Of a stretch of 61,623 bases of DNA, positions 55,663-61,623 are shown one piece after another. The notes under the pieces are model-generated. The model was not told the DNA's origin. It did not search any database and was given only the letters and a program-made list of their open reading frames with translations. Every line of letters begins with the position of its first letter. The stretch's first letter is position 1. This stretch comes from Salegentibacter salinarum (GTDB lineage: Bacteria > Bacteroidota > Bacteroidia > Flavobacteriales > Flavobacteriaceae): the NCBI RefSeq assembly GCF_900168115.1, contig NZ_FUZC01000021.1, forward strand, positions 1 to 61,623, in the 5' to 3' direction. The position numbers were made by a program, and so were the translations under genes.

Positions 55663-56691
55663 ATGGGATTTTTTGACTTTCTCATTGAAGAAATAGCGAT
55701 AGATTTAGGAACTGCCAACACTCTTATTATTCATAATGATAAAGTGGTGGTTGACAGTCCCTCAATTGTTGCCCGAGACCGTACTACGGGAAAAATAACC
55801 GCAGTAGGGAAAGAAGCTGCGATGATGCAGGGAAAAACCCATGAAAACATAAAAACCATTCGCCCCTTAAAAGACGGTGTAATTGCCGATTTTGATGCCA
55901 GTGAGAAAATGCTCACGATGTTCATCAAGGAAATTCCCGCGCTTAAAAAGAAAATGTTTACCCCAGCGCTTAGAATGGTAATTTGTATTCCTTCGGGAAT
56001 TACAGAGGTTGAAATGCGTGCGGTAAAAGAAAGTGCCGAGCGTGTTAACGGGAAAGAGGTTTACCTTATTCACGAACCTATGGCTGCAGCAATTGGTATT
56101 GGTGTAGATATTATGCAGCCAAAAGGAAATATGATCGTAGATATAGGTGGTGGTACTACTGAAATTGCGGTGATTGCCCTTGGGGGAATTGTTTGTGATA
56201 AATCTGTTAAAATTGCGGGTGATGTTTTCACCAACGACATTGTTTATTATATGCGTACTCAGCATAACTTATATGTTGGAGAACGTACTGCTGAAAAAAT
56301 AAAAATACAAATTGGAGCGGCGACTGAAGATTTGGAAGTTCCGCCGGAAGAAATGAGCGTGCAGGGGCGTGACCTTTTAACAGGAAAACCCAAGCAGGTA
56401 AATATTTCTTATCGTGAAATTGCCAAAGCTTTAGATAAATCTATTTTAAGAATTGAAGACGCGGTGATGGAAACTTTATCCCAAACTCCACCAGAACTTG
56501 CAGCCGATATTTACAATACCGGAATTTATCTTGCCGGTGGCGGATCTATGCTTAGAGGACTGGATAAACGATTATCTCAAAAAACTGATCTTCCGGTTTA
56601 TATTGCTGAAGATCCTTTAAGAGCCGTGGTAAGAGGAACCGGAATATGCTTGAAAACCCTTAATCGTTATAAGGGAATTTTGATAAAGTAG
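55663..56691 (+). CDS. mreB: Rod-shape-determining protein MreB
   Basis: 342 residues, actin-fold. Phosphate loop 1 DLGTANTLI (about 15-23), connect motifs, phosphate loop 2 VDIGGGTTEIAVI (about 161-173) and adenosine motif LAGGGSMLRGL. MreB filaments organise peptidoglycan synthesis along the cell side wall. The first residues GFFDFLIEEIAI may contact the membrane. mreC starts 13 bases after the stop. Cotranscription with mreC, mreD, mrdA and rodA is very likely. Confidence 0.98.
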   Translation: MGFFDFLIEEIAIDLGTANTLIIHNDKVVVDSPSIVARDRTTGKITAVGKEAAMMQGKTHENIKTIRPLKDGVIADFDASEKMLTMFIKEIPALKKKMFTPALRMVICIPSGITEVEMRAVKESAERVNGKEVYLIHEPMAAAIGIGVDIMQPKGNMIVDIGGGTTEIAVIALGGIVCDKSVKIAGDVFTNDIVYYMRTQHNLYVGERTAEKIKIQIGAATEDLEVPPEEMSVQGRDLLTGKPKQVNISYREIAKALDKSILRIEDAVMETLSQTPPELAADIYNTGIYLAGGGSMLRGLDKRLSQKTDLPVYIAEDPLRAVVRGTGICLKTLNRYKGILIK

Positions 56692-56704
56692 GAGAAGTAG
56701 TTTT

Positions 56705-57529
56705 ATGCAGCAAATTTTCAATTTTCTTATTCGGAATAAGAATAATATTTTATTCCTGTTTCTGCTTGCATTAGCTGTATTTTTCACCATACAAACCCAT
56801 TCTTTCCACAAAAGCAGTTTTATAAGTTCGGCAAATGTGCTTACCGGTGGCATTTATTCCTGGGCCAACGATTTTGACAAGTATATGCACTTAGATGAAT
56901 ACAACGAGCGCTTAATGGAAGAAAATAAGCAGCTTCGTAATATATTGACCAATTTAAACGATACTATTTCCGTAGAAAATTATACTGATACCACCAGTTT
57001 TGAGAGCACGTACTATTTTAGAACCGCAAGAGTTATTAACAACAACTACGCAAAACCTAATAACTTTTTAACCTTAAACCAGGGAAAAGAAGCTGGAATT
57101 AAAACTGAATTTGGAGTTATTACCAGCAAAGGAGTAATTGGAATTGTAGACAGGGTAAACGATAGGTTTTCGCGGGTAATTTCTATATTAAATTCAGATT
57201 CCCAAATTAACGCACAGTTAAATAAAACCAATCATTTTGGAAGTTTAATCTGGGATGGTAAAAATCCAAATATTGTTCAGTTGATTGATGTGCCACGACA
57301 GGCACCCGTAAAAGAGGGTGACACCATAGTTACCGGCGGGAAATCCTTAATTTTTCCTGAAGGAATTCCTATTGGCAGTATTGAAGATTTTAAACTGGAC
57401 CAAAGCGAAAGTTATTACAATATTAATGTTAGGCTTTTTAATGACATGACCAACATTGGTTATGTGTATATAATTGAAAACCTGGATAGGGAAGAAATAC
57501 TGGAATTAGAGCGCGAAGATGAACAATAG
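56705..57529 (+). CDS. mreC: Rod-shape-determining protein MreC
   Basis: 274 residues. One N-terminal membrane helix (about 14-30, NILFLFLLALAVFFT), a coiled-coil region (about 60-85, ERLMEENKQLRNIL), and a periplasmic beta domain with LNQGKEAGIKTEFGVITSKGVIGIVDRV and GGKSLIFPEGIPIGSI. MreC links MreB and the elongation synthases. It overlaps mreD by 11 bases. Confidence 0.96.
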   Translation: MQQIFNFLIRNKNNILFLFLLALAVFFTIQTHSFHKSSFISSANVLTGGIYSWANDFDKYMHLDEYNERLMEENKQLRNILTNLNDTISVENYTDTTSFESTYYFRTARVINNNYAKPNNFLTLNQGKEAGIKTEFGVITSKGVIGIVDRVNDRFSRVISILNSDSQINAQLNKTNHFGSLIWDGKNPNIVQLIDVPRQAPVKEGDTIVTGGKSLIFPEGIPIGSIEDFKLDQSESYYNINVRLFNDMTNIGYVYIIENLDREEILELEREDEQ

Positions 57530-58025
57530 TATTTTAAAAAATATCATCAGGTTTGTGGGATTAGTATTTATACAGGTACTAATTCTTAATAACATTAATT
57601 TTTTGGGGTATATAAATCCTTACCTGTATATATTATTCATTTTACTTTATCCGTTTAACGGTAATCAGAGTTTATTTTTAATCCTGTCTTTTCTATTGGG
57701 CTTCAGTATAGATCTTTTTGAAGACAGCGGCGGGGTTCACGCAGCAGCTTGTGTAGTGATTGCTTTTATACGGCCAAATTTGCTTCGGTTTTCCTTCGGA
57801 ATAAGTTATGATCATCAAAATTTAAGGCTTTCTACCACACCTTTTGGAGCCAGATTAAGCTATATTTTTATTAGTGTAATTATTCATCATTTTATATTAT
57901 TTTTCTTGGAAATGTTCAGCTTAAGTCATATAATAATAGTCCTTCAAAAAACGTTATTTTCAGGGATCTTTAGTGTTGTTATGATTATACTAAGCCTTAT
58001 TGTTTTCAGTAAAAAATATAGATGA
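57519..58025 (+). CDS. mreD: Rod-shape-determining protein MreD
   Basis: 168 residues, five to six membrane helices and little else. The order between mreC (11-base overlap) and mrdA (four-base overlap) and the segment FLLGFSIDLFEDSGGVHAAACV fit MreD, the least conserved member of the elongasome. Translational coupling with both neighbours is likely. Confidence 0.9.
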   Translation: MNNSILKNIIRFVGLVFIQVLILNNINFLGYINPYLYILFILLYPFNGNQSLFLILSFLLGFSIDLFEDSGGVHAAACVVIAFIRPNLLRFSFGISYDHQNLRLSTTPFGARLSYIFISVIIHHFILFFLEMFSLSHIIIVLQKTLFSGIFSVVMIILSLIVFSKKYR

Positions 58026-59890
58026 GAAAATTACTTCTTTACATTATTATTCTTACCACCGGCATAATTTTTCTTGCCAGGTTGTTCTATTTGCAAATAA
58101 TGGACGATTCTTTTACGGTAAGATCGCAAGATAATGCTATAGAAGTGGTATACGATTATCCGCAGCGCGGTTATATTTCAGACAGAAACGGGAAGTTGAT
58201 GGTTTCTAACCAACCTTCTTACGACGTCATGGCAATTCCGCGAAACCTAAAACCTTTTGATACTACTGAATTCTGCGAAATTCTAAGCATAGAACCAGAA
58301 GAACTGGGCCGACGATTAGACAAAGCCAAGATCTACTCCCCTATTCTTCCTTCGGTAATTATTCCGCAGCTAACAAAATCGGAATACGCGTATTTACAGG
58401 AAAAAATGCGGAAATATGAAGGATTTTATATTCAAAAGCGTTCCTTAAGAGATTACCAGGTAGATCACAGCGCCAATGTTTTGGGCTATATTACCCAGGT
58501 AAATCAGAAAAAAGTTAACGACGACCCTTATTATATTTCCGGTGACCTTATTGGAAGAAGTGGGGTAGAATCGGTTTACGAAGAATTACTGCGTGGCGAA
58601 AAAGGGGTAAAGTATATTCAAAAAGATAGATTCAACAGGGATATTGGCCCATATAAAGACGGGATTTACGATACGCTTCCCACCAAAGGAAAAGACATAA
58701 ACATAACTTTGGATGCCGAATTACAGGCATATGGTGAAAAGCTAATGGAAAACAAACGAGGTGGAATCGTAGCTATAGAGCCTGAAAGCGGTGAAATTTT
58801 GTCCCTGGTAACTGCTCCTAATTACGACCCTGCGTTATTAGTAGGCCGGAAAAGATCTCCAAATTATACAAAACTTTATTACGATTCTATTGCAAATCCT
58901 CTTTACGATCGCGGACTTTTAGCAGAATATCCTCCCGGATCTCCTTTTAAAACTTTAACCGGTTTAATTGCCCTCCAGGAAGGGGTGATAGATACTGAAG
59001 ACAGGTTCTCCTGTAACAACGGGTATAACTATGGTGCGAGGCGTCCTTTGGGCTGCCATGCCCATCCAAGTCCCCTGGACCTGGTGCCGGGAATTGCACA
59101 TTCATGTAACTCATATTTTGCCCAGGTTTATCGAAAAACAATTGAAAAATATCCCACTCCACAGGAAGGAATGGACACCTGGAATAAACATCTACAAAGT
59201 TTCGGTTTGGGACAGTTTATGGGAAATGACCTTAGCACAGGGAGACCGGGTAAAATTCCCGATGCCGACTATTATAACCGAATTTATAACTACCCTACCT
59301 ACAAATGGTATTCTACTGCTACAATTTCTAATGCTATTGGCCAGGGGGAAGTTTTAATGACGCCTATTCAGTTAGCAAATATGACCGCCACTATTGCAAA
59401 CCGTGGGTGGTATTATACTCCACATATTTTAAAAGCAGTGGAAGGTGATCCTATAAAAGAAGAGCAATTTACTGTAAAAAATATTACTACAGTCGATCCC
59501 AAACATTTTGACCCTGTAGTTGAAGGAATGCACCAGGTATACAAAAGCGGTACCGCGAGAACGCTACAAATCCCCGGCATTGAGATTGCCGGAAAAACAG
59601 GCACTGCCGAGAATTTTGCTAAAATAGATGGAAAACGTACCCAACTTACCGACCACTCTATTTTTGTGGCTTTTGCCCCGGTAGATAATCCCAAAATAGC
59701 AATCGCTGTATTTGTTGAAAACGGATATTGGGGAAGCCGTTACGCCGGAAGAATTGCCAGCTTAATGGTGGAAAAATATATTAAAAAAGAAATTACCAGA
59801 ACAGATATGGAAGACTGGATTTTAAGCCACAGTCTTGAAGAAGAATACGCAAAACCACTAAGCGGGGAACCTTTTATAATAAATAGGTAA
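58022..59890 (+). CDS. mrdA: Penicillin-binding protein 2 (elongation transpeptidase)
   Basis: 622 residues. One membrane anchor (about 4-24), a dimerisation/pedestal region starting RGYISDRNGKLMVSNQP, and a transpeptidase domain with Ser307-x-x-Lys310 (GSPFK), Ser361-Cys-Asn363 and Lys525-Thr-Gly527. It crosslinks peptidoglycan in the side wall together with RodA. The start overlaps mreD by four bases and the stop touches the rodA start. Confidence 0.97.
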   Translation: MRKLLLYIIILTTGIIFLARLFYLQIMDDSFTVRSQDNAIEVVYDYPQRGYISDRNGKLMVSNQPSYDVMAIPRNLKPFDTTEFCEILSIEPEELGRRLDKAKIYSPILPSVIIPQLTKSEYAYLQEKMRKYEGFYIQKRSLRDYQVDHSANVLGYITQVNQKKVNDDPYYISGDLIGRSGVESVYEELLRGEKGVKYIQKDRFNRDIGPYKDGIYDTLPTKGKDINITLDAELQAYGEKLMENKRGGIVAIEPESGEILSLVTAPNYDPALLVGRKRSPNYTKLYYDSIANPLYDRGLLAEYPPGSPFKTLTGLIALQEGVIDTEDRFSCNNGYNYGARRPLGCHAHPSPLDLVPGIAHSCNSYFAQVYRKTIEKYPTPQEGMDTWNKHLQSFGLGQFMGNDLSTGRPGKIPDADYYNRIYNYPTYKWYSTATISNAIGQGEVLMTPIQLANMTATIANRGWYYTPHILKAVEGDPIKEEQFTVKNITTVDPKHFDPVVEGMHQVYKSGTARTLQIPGIEIAGKTGTAENFAKIDGKRTQLTDHSIFVAFAPVDNPKIAIAVFVENGYWGSRYAGRIASLMVEKYIKKEITRTDMEDWILSHSLEEEYAKPLSGEPFIINR

Positions 59891-61141
59891 ATGAGTAAAA
59901 GCGTAGCAGGATTTGATTGGATTACCATTTTAATTTACCTTTTATTAGTTGGCTTTGGTTGGGCTAATATTTATTCAGCATCATTAGGATCTGGTACTCC
60001 TATTGATTTTTTTAATATGGATGCTCCTTATAGCAGGCAGGCCCTGTTTATAGTTTTGAGTATCTTTCTCATTATTTTAATCCTATCTATCGAGGCAAAA
60101 TTTTACCAACGTTTTTCCAGCGTAATTTATACCATAAGTCTTTTAAGCTTAGCAGGATTATTTGTTTTTGGAAGTACCATTGCAGGCCAGACCGCCTGGT
60201 ACCAAATTGGTCCTGTTAGCATTCAACCGGCAGAATTTGCCAAAGCAGCTACCGCCTTAGCCGTAGCGAAATATCTAAGCGGCATACAAACCAATATTAA
60301 GGATTTTAAGCACCAATTAAGAGTGTTCTTAATAATCGCCCTGCCAATGATTTTGGTGCTCTTACAGCCCGATGCAGGTAGCGCAATGGTATATTTTTCC
60401 TTTGCATTTGCTTTATACCGGGAAGGCTTGCATTTCGCTTATTTATTACTCGGATTTTTCGCAGCTATCCTATTTGTTGCCACCCTGGCATTTGGCCCGT
60501 TATGGGTAATTGGCGGTGTATTATTAATCGCAATAATAGTTTACCTGAAAAACCGAAAAAGAAGACCTAATATTTTAAAGTATTTGTTTTTCGCAGCAGT
60601 TGCAGTCGGCTTTTCTCTTTCGGTAAATTATGTATTTGAAAACGTATTTAAACAGCATCACCGCGACCGATTCAATATTGTACTAGGAAAAGAAGTGGAT
60701 TCCCGAGGAATTGGTTATAATACCAACCAAAGTGAAATTGCTATAGGTAGTGGCGGATTATTCGGAAAAGGCTGGACAGAAGGAACACAAACAAAAGGTC
60801 ATTTTGTGCCAGAGCAACACACAGATTATATTTTTAGTACTGTTGGTGAAGAATGGGGCTTTTTAGGCAGCACCTTTATTCTTGCGCTTTTTGTGCTACT
60901 TATGCTGCGTTTACTTTATATGGCAGAACGGCAACGCTCAACCTTCAACCGGGTATATGGATATGGAGTAATAGGGATAATTTTTATGCACTTCCTGGTT
61001 AATATAGGGATGGTAATAGGTATTTTTCCCACCGTGGGAATTCCACTGCCATTATTAAGCTACGGCGGCTCGGGGCTTTGGGCATTTACTATTCTCCTGT
61101 TTATTTTTATTAAACTCGATTCAGACAGGATGTCTTTCTAA
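59891..61141 (+). CDS. rodA: RodA, SEDS-family peptidoglycan glycosyltransferase
   Basis: 416 residues, about ten membrane helices. SEDS features: PVSIQPAEFAKAATALAVAKYL, VLLQPDAGSAMVYF (with the conserved Asp region), the large periplasmic loop with QSEIAIGSGGLFGKGWTEGTQTKGHFVPEQHTDYIF and the C-terminal PTVGIPLPLLSYGGSGL. It polymerises glycan strands in partnership with the PBP2 encoded directly upstream with no gap. It is the last gene of the operon. No terminator is evident before the group II intron. Confidence 0.97.
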   Translation: MSKSVAGFDWITILIYLLLVGFGWANIYSASLGSGTPIDFFNMDAPYSRQALFIVLSIFLIILILSIEAKFYQRFSSVIYTISLLSLAGLFVFGSTIAGQTAWYQIGPVSIQPAEFAKAATALAVAKYLSGIQTNIKDFKHQLRVFLIIALPMILVLLQPDAGSAMVYFSFAFALYREGLHFAYLLLGFFAAILFVATLAFGPLWVIGGVLLIAIIVYLKNRKRRPNILKYLFFAAVAVGFSLSVNYVFENVFKQHHRDRFNIVLGKEVDSRGIGYNTNQSEIAIGSGGLFGKGWTEGTQTKGHFVPEQHTDYIFSTVGEEWGFLGSTFILALFVLLMLRLLYMAERQRSTFNRVYGYGVIGIIFMHFLVNIGMVIGIFPTVGIPLPLLSYGGSGLWAFTILLFIFIKLDSDRMSF

Positions 61142-61218
61142 TTACAGCGCTCTGCTAACAACAAAGCAGCTGCAACAACCAGAATGATTAACGGATAAAT
61201 ATATTTTCTTTTCAGCAT
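61138..61218 (-). CDS. Possible 26-residue membrane peptide
   Basis: The minus-strand frame ATG (61218) to TAG (61138) encodes a single hydrophobic helix with a basic start (MLKRKYIYPLIILVVAAALL...ERCN). A TAACTTTG box (61223-61230) lies only four bases before the ATG, so it could be a leaderless small gene, but no -33 box is seen. It overlaps the end of rodA by four bases on the opposite strand. It may be real, a remnant of a longer gene cut by the intron, or chance. Confidence 0.25.
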   Translation of the reverse strand: MLKRKYIYPLIILVVAAALLLAERCN

Positions 61219-61295
61219 AGCGCAAAGTTAAACTTTTCGGCATAAAATTAAGGCGTAGATAAGTTTTCAGTTAATTAATTATCGATCGGGTAGAA

Positions 61296-61318
61296 AGGTA
61301 AGGATTATTTCCCTACCT
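61296..61318 (-). other. Group II intron domain VI hairpin
   Basis: AGGUAGGG pairs with CCUUACCU around the loop AAAUAAU. This is the domain that supplies the branch-point adenosine. Confidence 0.7.
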
Positions 61319-61322
61319 GTCC

Positions 61323-61362
61323 TCCCACACCACCCAGCATACGGTTCCGTACTGGGCGGTTC
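61323..61362 (-). other. Group II intron domain V
   Basis: Stem made by ACCGCCCAGUACG and CGUAUGCUGGGUGGU with a GAAC tetraloop and a two-base bulge. It matches the catalytic domain V layout in which GAACCGCC opens the helix and GGUGGUGUGGGAGG follows. Confidence 0.75.
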
Positions 61363-61368
61363 CCTAAT

Positions 61369-61623
61369 TTACGTTCTAACTTTAAGGTAATAGTCCAGAA
61401 GAGAAGTGTAACCAGCCTGTCTCAGTCTGTGGATGGTAATAGTCCTTTTGAGGATAAAGCTGTTAGCTGTATGCCAGTAGCTTTTCCTCGTGTTGGCATA
61501 TTCCCACGCTTTCCACTTGTTCAGGCCAAGCTTGATAAGCATCTTTCCTTTCGTGCGGATGCGTTTCCATTGTTTCCAGATACACATCCTTAGACGTCGA
61601 CGGTACCAGCGATCTATGTTTCT
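61369..61623 (-). CDS. ltrA: Group II intron reverse transcriptase/maturase, C-terminal fragment (partial)
   Basis: The frame is open to the right edge, so only the last 84 residues are seen. They read NIDRWYRRRLRMCIWKQWKR, then KLGLNKWKAWEYANTRKSYW and end YTSLLDYYLKVRT. This is the GIIM maturase domain and the following segment of group II intron proteins, needed to bind and splice the intron RNA. The stop at 61369-61371 lies just before domain V, the normal place for an ORF in domain IV. The reverse transcriptase core and start lie outside the window. Confidence 0.92.
   Translation of the reverse strand, partial: RNIDRWYRRRLRMCIWKQWKRIRTKGKMLIKLGLNKWKAWEYANTRKSYWHTANSFILKRTITIHRLRQAGYTSLLDYYLKVRT

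Larger units (their letters stand above)
61285..61623 (-). mobile_element. Group II intron, 3' part (continues beyond the window)
   Basis: From the window end inward (minus strand) there is the end of a maturase/reverse transcriptase gene. It is followed by a domain V-like hairpin (61323-61362; arms ACCGCCCAG...UACG, loop GAAC) and a domain VI hairpin (61296-61318, perfect 8-bp pairing AGGUAGGG/CCUUACCU including one G-U). The 3' splice site is probably near 61285 (…CCCGAT). The intron sits just after rodA, in the 61142-61284 spacer. The insertion sequence and the 5' end are not visible. Confidence 0.88.

Noticed and set aside
1-61623. CRISPR arrays, prophage, IS elements, toxin-antitoxin or defence genes
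   Set aside because: No repeat-spacer arrays, transposase, integrase or typical defence motifs were seen; the only mobile element found is the group II intron at the right edge.

Overview
The window looks like chromosomal DNA of a marine or soil member of the Flavobacteriaceae (Bacteroidota). The evidence is its low GC content, many promoters with the Bacteroidota -7 box TAnnTTTG, three SusC/SusD pairs, the exosortase F pair, a HYC_CC_PP-type protein and the gene order purH-mreBCD-mrdA-rodA. A genus near Gramella, Salegentibacter or Zunongwangia is plausible but is a guess.

Left edge (1-705): three tandem TAnnTTTG promoters point left into a structured leader. This looks like the promoter/leader region of an rRNA operon whose 16S gene would lie just outside the window. 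Next come housekeeping genes (a Porin_10-type porin, rnhB, an unknown large lipoprotein, lipB, a YqaE/Pmp3 peptide, lysS) interleaved with two paralogous SusC/SusD operons (2821-7656 and 8681-13455) that have no local hydrolase. A lipoprotein zinc metalloprotease follows (19124-21613).

Middle: metal-handling genes lie on both sides of a catabolic or haloperoxidase cluster. The left block (21905-27108, minus strand) holds a YraQ-type permease, a CopA-type ATPase with four N-terminal metal-binding modules, a 16-cysteine four-helix copper-binding protein and an HMA-AraC regulator. The central cluster (27535-40113) holds a vanadium haloperoxidase/PAP2 protein, an FG-GAP/ASPIC lipoprotein, a third SusC/SusD pair and a divergent GH9 glycosidase. 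One motif, roughly YAAYCnRTTGCGTARA, lies upstream of each of its three transcription units, so they may form one regulon under a LacI-like repressor. After a DUF255 thioredoxin-fold lipoprotein, the right block (42763-50907, minus strand) is a Cus-type tripartite efflux operon: HYC_CC_PP protein, CusA, TolC-like CusC, and CusB fused to DUF3347, followed by a free DUF3347 lipoprotein.

Right part: exosortase XrtF and its partner protein, a divergent GAF protein, a MacB-like ABC permease, then purH and the cell-shape operon mreB-mreC-mreD-mrdA-rodA. The window ends inside a group II intron on the minus strand (maturase C-terminus, domain V and domain VI hairpins) inserted just after rodA.

In several genes a -7 box lies inside the longest reading frame, so I moved starts downstream (13744, 17053, 17246). 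Other starts were moved on family-length or start-codon grounds (50309, 53856).
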